Below, piece by piece: positions 30,189-39,101 of a stretch of DNA of 64,000 nucleotides (positions are counted from its first letter, which is position 1; each line of letters begins with the position of its first letter). The translations under genes and the position numbers were made by a program. Under the pieces are notes generated by a model. The model ran no database searches. It was not told where the DNA came from and saw nothing but the letters and a program-made list of their open reading frames with translations. This DNA is from a virus. The stretch covers positions 1-64,000 of the IMG/VR virus record IMGVR_UViG_3300029267_003532. The stretch is one strand, 5' to 3'.

Positions 30189-30536
30189 ATGGCTACAAAA
30201 TGGCTGTGCAACACGTGTGGAGAGGTCACGTCTCATGGTGGAGCGTGTCCGGTCTGTGCATCGACTGATGTTGAGCCGCTCGACTCTGAGCGAGATGTTG
30301 TGCTCCGTCGCAAGCGCGATCTTGATGCAGGGCTATATCGCAAATATATCGTCTTTGATACGGACACAGAGGTCGAAACAGACGGCTTTTGCTTTGTGCT
30401 CAAGCCGGAGACAGATTCGGCCGCGTGGGATGCGTTGCAGGCATACGCGCTGTCGACCACGAATCCCCAGTTGGGTGCTGATCTGATGCGTTGGTTGAAT
30501 CAGAATCTTCGTTCGGTTGAAGTGATCGAATTTTAG
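30189..30536 (+). CDS. Zinc-ribbon phage protein
   Basis: 115 residues. CNTCGEVTSHGGACPVC is an N-terminal zinc ribbon. The rest (RKYIVFDTDTEV, then FCFVLKPETDSAAWDALQAY) resembles a small phage family of unknown function in which a protein ends in a regularly spaced helix. Preceded by GGGAGG. Confidence 0.6.
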   Translation: MATKWLCNTCGEVTSHGGACPVCASTDVEPLDSERDVVLRRKRDLDAGLYRKYIVFDTDTEVETDGFCFVLKPETDSAAWDALQAYALSTTNPQLGADLMRWLNQNLRSVEVIEF

Positions 30537-30546
30537 GGAGGACAGT

Positions 30547-30930
30547 ATGCCAGCGTTGAGTTTCAAGGCGCAGTTTGCGCCGTTGGTCGAGAGTGGACAG
30601 AAAAGGCAGACGATCCGGGCCTGGCGCAAGAGGCCGATCAAGGTTGGCCAGCGGCTGTATTTGTATGCGGGTATGAGGACGAAAGCCTGCAGGAAGCTCG
30701 GCGAGAGCGAGTGCACAGAAGCGATCCCGATTGAGATTCAAGGGTATAGCTGGGATGCTCGGCTCGGTCAGGTTGTGCTGTGGCACGAGTTTCTGCTTTG
30801 GCAGTATGAGGTGAGACAGATTGCCGTAGCGGATGGGTTCGAGACGGTTGAGGAGTTTTTCAAGTTTTTCTCACCGGATGGAGAGAAGTTTGAAGGCCAG
30901 CTCATCAAGTGGGGAGATCCGATAAGTTGA
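30547..30930 (+). CDS. ASCH-domain protein
   Basis: 127 residues. PALSFKAQFAPLVESGQKRQ, RAWRKRPIKVGQRLYLYAGM and KLGESECTEAIPIEIQG are diagnostic of phage ASCH proteins, a PUA-like fold that binds RNA or modified nucleotides. AGGA precedes ATG 30547. Role in phage growth is unknown. Confidence 0.78.
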   Translation: MPALSFKAQFAPLVESGQKRQTIRAWRKRPIKVGQRLYLYAGMRTKACRKLGESECTEAIPIEIQGYSWDARLGQVVLWHEFLLWQYEVRQIAVADGFETVEEFFKFFSPDGEKFEGQLIKWGDPIS

Positions 30931-30955
30931 CTACTCGGAATACGGAAAGAGACCG

Positions 30956-31387
30956 ATGACTGAGCATCCAGAAAACGTACTTTCAATCCCACCTACATCA
31001 GACGGCTTTTACTTTTGCTTATGGGAAGCCATCCGCGTTGACATGGGCGTTGTCTATGAAGACGCGGTAGGGCTCGGAAAGGTTACAGAGCGGTACCGCT
31101 TGGCACGTGCAGGCCGGCAGCCCTGTCCACTGGCCGAGACCTGCAAGACCCGCGCGCGCCATCTCGCACGCATCTCCAATCGCCAAACATCCACAATCTG
31201 GGCAACATTGACCAAGTCGGAACGCAAGCGACTCTCCAATAAAACCCAGGATCTTGTATTCGAGGCCGAGTCTCGTATCGGCGCATACATCCTAGGCCCG
31301 ATGATCAAAACCTGGTTGGAGCAAAACACGGGCACCTTGCTGGGGGTCCGAATACGTCATTTGTTGGACAGCCACACGGTACACTAA
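30956..31387 (+). CDS. Unknown basic protein
   Basis: 143 residues. A helical, Arg-rich centre with two Cys (GRQPCPLAETCKTRARHLAR) and a hydrophobic C-terminal helix. No family recognised; in the accessory operon after ASCH. Confidence 0.52.
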   Translation: MTEHPENVLSIPPTSDGFYFCLWEAIRVDMGVVYEDAVGLGKVTERYRLARAGRQPCPLAETCKTRARHLARISNRQTSTIWATLTKSERKRLSNKTQDLVFEAESRIGAYILGPMIKTWLEQNTGTLLGVRIRHLLDSHTVH

Positions 31388-31402
31388 TCTGGGAGAACGC
31401 CA

Positions 31403-31777
31403 ATGCCCTGGTGGAACGACACACAAACCTACTATCAATGGCCGGCGCTGCACTTCCCGATCCACACGCGCCAAATGGAAATCGAGTACCTTGCGATCAA
31501 GTGCGCCGGTTGCGGCAAACCCATCCGCTACCTGCACGGCCAAGGCACAGAGCATTCACAATGCACAACCGTGCGCTGCGCCGGCCTCTGTCCGTCCTGC
31601 AAACTGATCACCTACGCCCAATTTCGTGTGTACGCAGACCACATTCTCTGGGAAAGCAGCCGTGGCTGGCGCTGGCTTGCAATGCGAAAAGAACCACCGG
31701 TCCGGGCATGGTGGGCGCTAGGGCTGCTAATACTGGCCCTGCTGCTAGGAATGCTGTGCACCCGCCTGGGTGTCTAG
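31403..31777 (+). CDS. Membrane-anchored zinc-ribbon protein
   Basis: 124 residues. KCAGCGKPIRYLHGQG and LCPSCKL form a zinc ribbon; a C-terminal membrane helix (AWWALGLLILALLLGMLC) anchors it with the ribbon in the cytoplasm. Possibly a membrane-tethered host-interaction protein. Confidence 0.58.
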   Translation: MPWWNDTQTYYQWPALHFPIHTRQMEIEYLAIKCAGCGKPIRYLHGQGTEHSQCTTVRCAGLCPSCKLITYAQFRVYADHILWESSRGWRWLAMRKEPPVRAWWALGLLILALLLGMLCTRLGV

Positions 31778-31802
31778 CTACACATAATCAACGGAGGATT
31801 GT

Positions 31803-32087
31803 ATGTCCGAGTACCTGGAGACCCACCCAGACGTACCCGTCTGGCCGGTCGTCATTCGTGACGGCAAAGTCTACGTCAACACCGATGGCCTACTGCGTCA
31901 CATGGTAGACCTGGACAAAGCCACACCGCAAACGTGGCAGCGCATCTACACGATCTCTATCGCGCCACGCGCCGTGCACCTGATGACCGCGCGCCTCAAA
32001 AGCGGCGACTCGATGCAGATACGCCGAGAAATGTACAAACTGATCGACCGTGCTGCTCAAACAGAATATCATCCAGAGACAGAGTAG
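31803..32087 (+). CDS. Unknown protein
   Basis: 94 residues with GGAGG before ATG 31803. VWPVVIRDGKVYVNTDGLL suggests an N-terminal beta-hairpin, then helices. Its stop codon is the first base pairs of the closed RNA element at 32086-32197. Function unknown. Confidence 0.55.
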   Translation: MSEYLETHPDVPVWPVVIRDGKVYVNTDGLLRHMVDLDKATPQTWQRIYTISIAPRAVHLMTARLKSGDSMQIRREMYKLIDRAAQTEYHPETE

Positions 32088-32197
32088 GGGAGTACACTAC
32101 GACACACAAGCCCGCTCTTTATATCTCTATGTCTTATAAGCGACCTTATGCGACATAGACAAAATGCTCCCAAACTGGGACCGGTGACTACTCCCCT
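32086..32197 (+). other. Structured leader upstream of a methyltransferase
   Basis: AGGGGAGTA (32086-32094) pairs with TACTCCCCT (32189-32197). Inside, TCTATGTC and GACATAGA (32126-32159) enclose a second stem ATAAG-CGAC-CTTAT. The region 32088-32226 has no ORF. It ends 29 bases before the methylase start and may regulate it. Confidence 0.5.
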
Positions 32198-32226
32198 GCC
32201 CCAAAATCACACAAACAGGTAGGCCA

Positions 32227-33684
32227 ATGAACCCGTTCTGGCAAACCGACAACATCACACTCTACTGCGGCCACGTCCTCGACGTCCTCCAGGCCCTGCA
32301 GGCAGAATCTGTACACAGCATCATAACCAGTCCGCCGTACTGGGCATTGCGTGACTATGCGCTGCCGCCTGTGGAATGGACTGCCGTTTCCTACGTACCC
32401 ATCGTCGGCCTGCCTGAAATTAACGTACCGGCTTGGCGCGGCTCCTTCGGCCTCGAACCCATACCCGAAATGTTCATCGGTCACCTGGTCCTCATCTGGC
32501 GTGAGCTGCACCGCGTCCTGCGCGCTGACGGCACCTGCTGGCTCAACCTGGGAGACACCTACTCCCAAGACACAAAGTGGGGCGGCAAATCCAGCCACAA
32601 GAACGCCCACTCGTGCGCCGGCGGTTATGCGACCGCGCGAAACCTACGAACGCAAACCAGACTCAAATCAAAAAACCTCTGTGCCATCCCCTGGCGCGTC
32701 GCCCTGGCGCTCCAGGCAGACGGCTGGTATCTCCGCAGCGCCCCGCCGTGGATCAAACCCAACTGCCAGCCAGAGAGCGTCACCGACCGCGCCACCACCG
32801 CGCACGAATACTGGTTCCAGTTCTCCAAATCCAAGCGTTACTACTGGGACCCCACCGCCGTGCGCGTCCAATCCGGCAATGGCTGGCATGGCGGGACATT
32901 CACAAACGAGCGCAAGCAGCAAACCCAGCCCGGCCTCGGCCACGGTCCCCGTAACGAGCGCCCAGGCCGCAATCGTCGCACCTCCGATACCTGGAATGAA
33001 AGTCTCGATGCCCGGATCGCCGACTACCGCGCCTACCTTGCGCACCTCGAACACATTCGCGACCATGGCGGCCTGCTCCTCGACGAGGTCGGCGATCCCC
33101 TGGGGTTGATGTTTTCCACGCGTGGCTACAAAGGCACCCACTTTGCCACATTCAACGGCGCACTGATCGAGCCAATGATCAAGGCCAGTACTTCGGGCCG
33201 TGGCTGCTGCCCCCAATGCGGCGCGCCCTGGGAGAGGGTAACAGACCGCGAGTTTATCCCGCAGCCTGACGTCAGTGTCGCAAAGGGCATAAAAGGCAAC
33301 AGTTCGCAAAAACCAATGGATCAATCCAGCAATTGGGACGGCTTTCCTCGAGGCACGGTGGCAATCACCACCATCGGCTTCCGCCCTACCTGCGCCTGCT
33401 ACGACCACCTCTACCGTGCTCTACCCCAGGCCCACTCCCCGCGCAAGCGTCACCAGCGCCAAATCTCTGGCAACTGGTGGAAGCGCGCTCGTCGCCACCC
33501 TGGACTGAGCGACTGGCCCGTTGAACCCTGCATCGTCCTCGATCCCTTTGCTGGCGCGGGTACAACCGGACTAGAATGCATCCGCCTTGGTCGGCGTGTC
33601 GTCCTGATCGACCTCAGCGAGGAATATTGCCGTGATCACATTGTACCCCGCCTTTCCGCCCCCATTCAGCCCATCCTCTTCTAA
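32227..33684 (+). CDS. Beta-class DNA methyltransferase (N4-C or N6-A)
   Basis: 485 residues. TSPPYW (34-39) is the catalytic motif, and DPFAGAGTTG (about 439-448) the SAM-binding motif at the C-terminal end, hence circularly permuted beta class. A large insert between carries a CxxC pair (GRGCCPQCGAPWERV, then TCACYDHLY). Orphan enzyme ending the plus-strand accessory operon; protection against restriction is likely. Confidence 0.85.
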   Translation: MNPFWQTDNITLYCGHVLDVLQALQAESVHSIITSPPYWALRDYALPPVEWTAVSYVPIVGLPEINVPAWRGSFGLEPIPEMFIGHLVLIWRELHRVLRADGTCWLNLGDTYSQDTKWGGKSSHKNAHSCAGGYATARNLRTQTRLKSKNLCAIPWRVALALQADGWYLRSAPPWIKPNCQPESVTDRATTAHEYWFQFSKSKRYYWDPTAVRVQSGNGWHGGTFTNERKQQTQPGLGHGPRNERPGRNRRTSDTWNESLDARIADYRAYLAHLEHIRDHGGLLLDEVGDPLGLMFSTRGYKGTHFATFNGALIEPMIKASTSGRGCCPQCGAPWERVTDREFIPQPDVSVAKGIKGNSSQKPMDQSSNWDGFPRGTVAITTIGFRPTCACYDHLYRALPQAHSPRKRHQRQISGNWWKRARRHPGLSDWPVEPCIVLDPFAGAGTTGLECIRLGRRVVLIDLSEEYCRDHIVPRLSAPIQPILF

Positions 33685-33692
33685 CACAAAAA

Positions 33693-33736
33693 CGCCCCTT
33701 CATTGCCATTAGGATCATAATCACAATGGAGGGGCG
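33693..33736 (-). terminator. Terminator of the long late (minus) operon
   Basis: A 13-bp stem CGCCCCT-T-CATTG with CAATG-G-AGGGGCG (one G-U) encloses site S9; on the minus strand TTTTTGTG follows. It separates the convergent methyltransferase and glycoside hydrolase genes. Confidence 0.75.
33708..33727 (+). promoter_or_regulatory. Dispersed 20-bp palindrome, site S9
   Basis: ATTAGGAT-CATA-ATCACAAT, placed in and beside the loop of the 33693-33736 terminator. Confidence 0.6.
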
Positions 33737-33759
33737 CACCATGTATCACGCAACACGCA

Positions 33760-35514
33760 TCAGTACCTGTGTCGCCAGAATACCTGGCGGATCAACCACC
33801 GCAGCCACGCCGGTACCTCGTCCCACGGCGGTAGCATGTCAAACGGCCAGTCATCCACGATCTCTAGCTGCGTCTCAGACGCATAGCTAGTGGCACTCGC
33901 CACCGGAAAAAACGAGATACCCTGTATCTCTACGGCGAACGGCGCATCGACCACCTGCTGGCCGTTCAGCAGCACGGTGACCGTATGGTCGCCGCTGGGT
34001 ACTGGTGTCGGGGTCGGTGTAGGCGAGGGCGTATCCTCGATCACCTCCAGATCAGCCTCGCCAAAGAACACATCATTCCAGCCCACCGCCCATTCCCAGG
34101 TCGTGCGCGTAAAGATCGTTACCTGGTTGGCCAGTGCAACCGCCTCGACCTCGATCAATGTCCACTCGTCATACACCCGATCCATCACCTCTGACCAGAC
34201 GACGCTCGCCGAGGTGAGATCCGTCCCACCGAACGGATCGATTCCGATCCACGTCCGCCCGTTCCCTTTGCGATCTGGGTTATCTTTGGTACCACTGCCC
34301 ATCTTGACCTGAAACCATACTCGCAGCCGCTGCCCCGGCTGAGCCTCGGCCACCTGGTAAATCCCGCCTTCCCAGGTCGTGAACACATGAAAGACTTTTT
34401 GGCACTGTCCGTGCCCTGACAGCGCGTGTTCCACATTCGACGTGAACTCTGGCCGCGTTTCTTCCTTGTTCCACCATGGTACCCAAGGCCGGATCACCTT
34501 TAGCGCACTGATCCCATCCACCTCACGCACCGCGCCTGTAAACGTACCATCAAAACCGGTCACGTTATCCTCCTCTGGCCTGGCCTCGGGCCGCTCGTAT
34601 CCCTCTGCCAGCGCCACCTTAAAATCGGCCACCACGCCGGCCTTGTCCAGCCAATGCCACGTGTCACAATGCGCCGATCGAAACAACGCCAAGCACCAGA
34701 TCGTCTGGCGCTCTGGGTCAGCGTTCCACTCGTCGATCTCCCGATAAGCTGCCTGTACCCAGCCGCTGTTCACGTCCGCCCATTCGACGTCCGGATCTGT
34801 CTCGGTGATATAGACCGGTACATCCTGTAGATGATCGGGAATCGCGTGCATAAAGTCCTGGTAGGCGCGAAAGTGGAATCTGCGGTCCGTGTACGGTGCA
34901 TCCATCGTCGCCTCGGACGTGACCAGCGCGGGGTCTGTGCCGTGCGTATAGGTGTGGAGAGTGATACCATCCACAGTACCACCTCGTTCCTCAATGAGCC
35001 TCAGCACATCCTGGAAATAGACCAGCCAGTCACCGGACTCATTTCCCGGATAGCCCGTGTCGACATTCCACGGCGCAACCGCGCCGACAATCACCTGATG
35101 CTCTGCGCCAGCCCGCGCCTTGATCTCGCGTTGGCACGCCACAAAGCATGCCGCGTAATCTGCCGGCGTGATAGGTTGCCCGTGAGGCCACTCCTGCTGG
35201 TGATTGGTCTCGTTAGCGATGATCCAATGAGAACAGCCCACACTCGCGGCCGCAAATCGGCCAGCTTTGACCGAGAATGCCGGCACGTACTCGTGCTCGG
35301 GGATTGTGCCGTCCGGGTTCCAGCCGTTGTTCAGCCGTACCATAGCCACCAGACCCTGCTCTGCCAAGTGCAGGTACTGCCCTCCGGTCACGATGTCTGG
35401 GTCATTGTGGCCGATAGCTTCTGCAATCACAACCCAGCCTTCACGCCCAGCCTCGACGATCAGGTAGGCGCCGTCTCTGTCATGGACGCCATAGATAGAA
35501 TCTGTAGGAAACAT
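33760..35514 (-). CDS. Glycoside hydrolase-like virion protein
   Basis: 584 residues. Residues 1-290 look like a (beta/alpha)8 glycosidase of the GH-A kind, with HWIIANETNHQQE as the Asn-Glu acid/base and YITETDPDVEW as the nucleophile strand. A beta-sandwich (about 305-500) is followed by a SPTPTPTPVPSGD linker and a small C-terminal domain. Placed at the end of the tail operon, it could be the endolysin or a tail depolymerase. No signal peptide. Confidence 0.68.
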   Translation of the reverse strand: MFPTDSIYGVHDRDGAYLIVEAGREGWVVIAEAIGHNDPDIVTGGQYLHLAEQGLVAMVRLNNGWNPDGTIPEHEYVPAFSVKAGRFAAASVGCSHWIIANETNHQQEWPHGQPITPADYAACFVACQREIKARAGAEHQVIVGAVAPWNVDTGYPGNESGDWLVYFQDVLRLIEERGGTVDGITLHTYTHGTDPALVTSEATMDAPYTDRRFHFRAYQDFMHAIPDHLQDVPVYITETDPDVEWADVNSGWVQAAYREIDEWNADPERQTIWCLALFRSAHCDTWHWLDKAGVVADFKVALAEGYERPEARPEEDNVTGFDGTFTGAVREVDGISALKVIRPWVPWWNKEETRPEFTSNVEHALSGHGQCQKVFHVFTTWEGGIYQVAEAQPGQRLRVWFQVKMGSGTKDNPDRKGNGRTWIGIDPFGGTDLTSASVVWSEVMDRVYDEWTLIEVEAVALANQVTIFTRTTWEWAVGWNDVFFGEADLEVIEDTPSPTPTPTPVPSGDHTVTVLLNGQQVVDAPFAVEIQGISFFPVASATSYASETQLEIVDDWPFDMLPPWDEVPAWLRWLIRQVFWRHRY

Positions 35515-35527
35515 TCAGCCAGCCTTT

Positions 35528-35851
35528 CTACGTCTCGGCTATGATAATGAAATAGTCCTCAAACGTGTTCCCTCCAACCGTGTATTGAATCTCAACTCGA
35601 TATCGATGACTGGCGGTCAACGATCCAATACGCGGCAGCGTGATCACATCGCCAACAACCGATGCAGCACCATCCTCTAGGACTTCATCCGTAACATCCA
35701 CCCAATCATCCACAGATGTTTTAAGCATGTCGTACACGACAACGGTTATATTCGTCGGAGATGACCCGTTTGCTGTTGTTGTGTCAGAGTATGCGAGTGA
35801 TTCATCTATGCCCTGACGAACCTTGTCTAAAAGTCGAATTCCACCACTCAT
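35528..35851 (-). CDS. Small virion-type protein
   Basis: 107 residues from ATG 35851 (GGAGGA upstream), overlapping the fibre gene stop. Beta-rich (ITVVVYDMLKTSVDDWVDVT; HRYRVEIQYTVGGNTFEDYF), an Ig-like or baseplate-type fold. Common length for tail-tip accessory proteins; no family named. Confidence 0.6.
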   Translation of the reverse strand: MSGGIRLLDKVRQGIDESLAYSDTTTANGSSPTNITVVVYDMLKTSVDDWVDVTDEVLEDGAASVVGDVITLPRIGSLTASHRYRVEIQYTVGGNTFEDYFIIIAET

Positions 35852-37671
35852 GCTTCCTCCGAAACAAATGTCAGCACGCGCGCTTTGGACGTCCATCCCA
35901 ATGTTCGCGCAGTTGATACAAAACTCAACGTCCGCGCCTTGGATACAAACGCCTTCGCCACAGGAATCGTACCAATGTAGACAAGTGCGGTCCCAAATCC
36001 AGAATCTGACGCGATTCCGCTCGGTAGAATCGCGACGATACCGACAAGCAGGGAGATCACGCCAAAGTCACCCGCACTCACGATACCGACCGGAGAAATT
36101 TGCAGGTCTAGCGACGATAACCCAAATACTTCGGAGCTTTCCAATCCGCTTGGCGTCAATATTCGTGTGCCCGGCAGAACCTGACTTGTCCCAAAGCCCC
36201 CGCTCGTTTCTATTCCACTTGGCTGGAGCAGCGTTATCCCTATACCTACTGTCACGGACCCAAACGTAGCCCCACTGAGGATGCCAGAAGGAAGTAGCGA
36301 TACTACACCGGGTGACAATACAGTCGACCCAAACTCAGCGCCCGCCGCAATCCCGCTTGGTTGGAGCAGCGCTGCACCTGTACTTATTATTGCAGACCCA
36401 AATGCAGCTCCACTGAGGATGCCAGAAGGAAGTAGCGATACTACACCGGGTGACAATACAGTCGACCCAAACTCCGCGCCCGCCGCAATCCCGCTTGGTT
36501 GGAGCAGCGCTGCACCTGTACTTATTATTGCAGACCCAAATGCAGCTCCACTGAGGATGCCAGAAGGAAGCAATGATACAGCGCCGGGCGATAAGACTGT
36601 TGATCCAACGTTTTCCGCACTGGGCAGACCAGCTACAGCCAGCCATAGCCCCAGCGTCGCCGAACCAAACGTCTCCGCACTTACTATCCCTGACGGCGAC
36701 AACGATACTGCCCCAGGGGCCAGCGTCGCCGCCCCGATGCCCTCTTCGCTCGTTACGCTTGACGCCATCAGGCTTACAGATCCAGGAGACGCAGTATGCG
36801 ATCCTACGATCTCGCTACTGACAATACCATTACTCAGAAGGGCTACCGCACCGGGTGACACGATCCCCGCCCCGAACGTCTCGCCTGTGGCCACCCCGCT
36901 CGCCACCAGCGTTTGTCCCCCTGTCCCTGCTGCGTACCACACCCGCCTCCGTGGCCACGCGTACAATTCCCACCGCGTCTCCGGTGCATACATCGACCGA
37001 ATCACAGTCGCAGGCAATGCGCGGTTGTATAAGCGAGGCTCTGCCATATAAGCCGTGTTCAGCGCATTTCCACCACCGTACATTGCCCCGAGTGTAATAC
37101 CCGTATTTCCGTTATCAAATGAACTGCTGTATGTAGCTGAATTGATCTCTTCTCCATTCACGTACAACCGGCTTGTTACCCCGTCATATGTTGCTGACAG
37201 CAACGTCCATGCGCTGGAAGGCACTGCATTCGCAGCATCCAAGTTCTGTACTCCACCGGATGTGTCAACTTTCCATCTCACTCCGTATGGAGCTACCGCA
37301 TCCGTCGCCCACTGTAGGCATGTGCTCCAATTCCCATTGGACATCATCACGTCAAAATTCGCCCTGGTACCTGGCTGATACAGCCACACTGACATGGTGA
37401 TTTCGAGCAGCCCAGACAACGATATGTCCGCCTCAAAGTACCGTGAATTGTTAAATGCAGGTACCTGCCCGAGCGAGGTAGACGTCCATGCCGGCGAGTT
37501 ATACCCCGCCAAGTGCCGGCCACGACCGGACACATCACGGAGCCTGCTGGCCCCGGCACTCAGCAGCGTTGGCCACCACCCCGCCAACCCAGCCGCCTGT
37601 GGCGACTCCCAATTGACTCCCATCCACACATTCGGTGGATGCCGGAACGGCCACCCGCCCCGAATCGACAC
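35848..37671 (-). CDS. LamG-like fibre with tandem 23-residue repeats
   Basis: 607 residues from GTG 37671, which overlaps the upstream stop (TAGTG). Residues about 1-200 are a concanavalin/LamG sandwich (VNWESPQAAGLAGWWPTLLS; YFEADISLSGLLEITMSVWL). From about 225 on there are a dozen units of the pattern LxPSGIxSxxxFGSxxxSxG, two pairs of which are nearly identical in DNA (period 138). This is a fibre or adhesin with adjustable shaft length. An upstream ATG at 37797 would lie inside the previous gene. Confidence 0.75.
   Translation of the reverse strand: MSIRGGWPFRHPPNVWMGVNWESPQAAGLAGWWPTLLSAGASRLRDVSGRGRHLAGYNSPAWTSTSLGQVPAFNNSRYFEADISLSGLLEITMSVWLYQPGTRANFDVMMSNGNWSTCLQWATDAVAPYGVRWKVDTSGGVQNLDAANAVPSSAWTLLSATYDGVTSRLYVNGEEINSATYSSSFDNGNTGITLGAMYGGGNALNTAYMAEPRLYNRALPATVIRSMYAPETRWELYAWPRRRVWYAAGTGGQTLVASGVATGETFGAGIVSPGAVALLSNGIVSSEIVGSHTASPGSVSLMASSVTSEEGIGAATLAPGAVSLSPSGIVSAETFGSATLGLWLAVAGLPSAENVGSTVLSPGAVSLLPSGILSGAAFGSAIISTGAALLQPSGIAAGAEFGSTVLSPGVVSLLPSGILSGAAFGSAIISTGAALLQPSGIAAGAEFGSTVLSPGVVSLLPSGILSGATFGSVTVGIGITLLQPSGIETSGGFGTSQVLPGTRILTPSGLESSEVFGLSSLDLQISPVGIVSAGDFGVISLLVGIVAILPSGIASDSGFGTALVYIGTIPVAKAFVSKARTLSFVSTARTLGWTSKARVLTFVSEEA
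36273..36548 (-). repeat. Two tandem 138-bp repeats in the fibre gene
   Basis: 36273-36410 and 36411-36548 are nearly identical (46 residues each, two 23-residue units); a third, diverged copy starts at 36549. Near identity points to recent duplication by slippage or recombination. Confidence 0.85.
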
Positions 37672-38153
37672 TACTGCACCTCGTCGATCAACGGCGTCAC
37701 GGTCAAAACCTGATCTGTGCCTGTCGCCGTTAACGCCTGACCACTCTGGTTTATCACTACCGGAAGGCCATAGCGCGCCGGTAGCGGAAATATCCAACTT
37801 GCCCGCTGAGGGTCGGTGTCATTTGATGCCACCAGTGACCCAACATAGTGGAGTCGCTTGGCGTCATCCTCGCTGTTATAGGCTGCGTCACTCCCGGAGC
37901 ATTCACCGTCATAGTCGGTGCCGTCGTGCGAGCTGGACCAGTAGACGTCCACAACCTCGCCTGCAGCGGGAGCTGCGTCAAAATCGACCTCTAGGCTGAT
38001 CCGCGCGCGGGCAGCGTGTGTGGATTCGAAATCGTGCTCGTCTCCAGCGCGTCCATTGCCGTCCGCCAGGCTCGTTAGCGTCAATGTCTCGTCGCCGCCC
38101 GCGCTCGTCCACACGATATCGGTGCCTTGTTTCTGCAGGACCTCATTAGTCAT
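37671..38153 (-). CDS. Virion structural protein, unknown
   Basis: 160 residues, beta-rich (TDIVWTSAGGDETLTLTSLA; ARARISLEVDFDAAPAAGEV; RYGLPVVINQSGQALTA). It has the look of a small jelly-roll or Ig-like tail protein. Conserved in Chloroflexota phages by impression only. GTG of the fibre gene overlaps its stop. Confidence 0.62.
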   Translation of the reverse strand: MTNEVLQKQGTDIVWTSAGGDETLTLTSLADGNGRAGDEHDFESTHAARARISLEVDFDAAPAAGEVVDVYWSSSHDGTDYDGECSGSDAAYNSEDDAKRLHYVGSLVASNDTDPQRASWIFPLPARYGLPVVINQSGQALTATGTDQVLTVTPLIDEVQ

Positions 38154-38166
38154 AGATTACCTACCT

Positions 38167-38376
38167 CTATGCGGACGTATCCACGCCCGCAGCGAAATTA
38201 ACCAGGTCGTTGACCACGAATTGGATCTCGTTGTCTGTACTGGACTCTCCACTATTCTGGATTGTCGCGTTTTGCAAGAACATCCACATCAACCGGCGCG
38301 CCACGGCCTCATTACGTATCGCCTCGGTTGCTGCAGCCACCGCCATCCGATTACGCAGACTACTACTGCTGCGCAC
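38167..38376 (-). CDS. Small helical protein of the tail operon
   Basis: 69 residues from a GTG start. Helical (AAATEAIRNEAVARRLMWMF, then NEIQFVVNDLVNFAAGVD). It fills the gap between two clear genes on the same strand with normal spacing, which is the main support. Ribosome site weak. Confidence 0.5.
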   Translation of the reverse strand: MRSSSSLRNRMAVAAATEAIRNEAVARRLMWMFLQNATIQNSGESSTDNEIQFVVNDLVNFAAGVDTSA

Positions 38377-38403
38377 TGCACCTGCAGACTACAACCGCCA
38401 TTA

Positions 38404-38637
38404 TCACAACACCTCATTCAACCGCCGCAGCTCAATCTCATCCAACCGCACCACCCCCTCCTGCAGCGCCCATACAGCTAGCTGCACTCGGTTCTCCAAC
38501 CGGACCTTGCGCAGAATGTTCGTCATGTGATTCTTGACCGTGTGATACCGGATACCTAGCCGTGCAGCCAACTGGCGATTATCCAGACCCCTCACAACTA
38601 ACCGCACGATCTCGGACTCGCGCAGCGTCAGGGTCAT
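38404..38637 (-). CDS. Stand-alone LuxR/NarL-type HTH regulator
   Basis: 77 residues from ATG 38637, which overlaps the stop of the preceding gene (ATGA). LTLRESEIVRLVVRGLDNRQ followed by LAARLGIRYHTVKNHMTNIL is a full LuxR-type tetrahelical HTH with no receiver or ligand domain. A transcription factor embedded in a tail operon is unusual; it may control late genes or a host promoter, or be carried with the exported protein it is coupled to. Confidence 0.78.
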   Translation of the reverse strand: MTLTLRESEIVRLVVRGLDNRQLAARLGIRYHTVKNHMTNILRKVRLENRVQLAVWALQEGVVRLDEIELRRLNEVL

Positions 38638-39101
38638 TGCATCGGCGCCCGCCACGCTGTCGGCTGAGGAGGATATGCTGGCTGCTGCGGATACGCCGTC
38701 GCAGTAGGATATGGCGACTCTGTTGGATACGCTGTGGGCAGCGCAGGGCATTCCACTGGCCTACACGTAGGAAGCGGTCGAGGTGTCAGCGTTGGTCGAG
38801 GTGTCAGCGTTGGTTGAGACGTCAGCGTTGGAGCTGGCGTCCATGTTGCCGAGCAGTCGATCTGCCCTGGACAATCGTGAAACCATGGAGTAGCCAGACT
38901 TGTTGTCGCAGTCGGTTCCGCAGAAGGCACGGTCGACGTAGGCATTGCCGCCGACGTGCAAGTCGGCGTCCCGATAGGCGAGATGGGAGAATCGCTCTGC
39001 GCAAGCAGCGACCCCGCATTTCGCTCACACACAGTAACCAGTGTTAGCACAACCGTTAACGCCAATAGTGTTGCGCCTAAGGCCCAAGATTTGATAGACA
39101 T
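38634..39101 (-). CDS. Exported Thr/Pro-rich stalk protein
   Basis: 155 residues. N-terminal signal segment (WALGATLLALTVVLTLVTVC), then low-complexity Thr/Pro/Ser sequence (PTLTSQPTLTPRPTLTPRPL) with five Cys and C-terminal PxYP repeats. It resembles Chloroflexota surface stalks. AAAGGAGAAAG precedes ATG 39101. As a late gene it might modify the cell surface at the end of infection. Confidence 0.65.
   Translation of the reverse strand: MSIKSWALGATLLALTVVLTLVTVCERNAGSLLAQSDSPISPIGTPTCTSAAMPTSTVPSAEPTATTSLATPWFHDCPGQIDCSATWTPAPTLTSQPTLTPRPTLTPRPLPTCRPVECPALPTAYPTESPYPTATAYPQQPAYPPQPTAWRAPMQ

Noticed and set aside
36273-36548. CRISPR-like array
   Set aside because: The 138-bp repeats are coding and lack short repeats with unique spacers. 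No CRISPR or cas gene is present in the window.
36281-37051. Plus-strand 256-residue ORF
   Set aside because: Mirror of the tandem repeats of the fibre gene, with the repeat period of the opposite strand.
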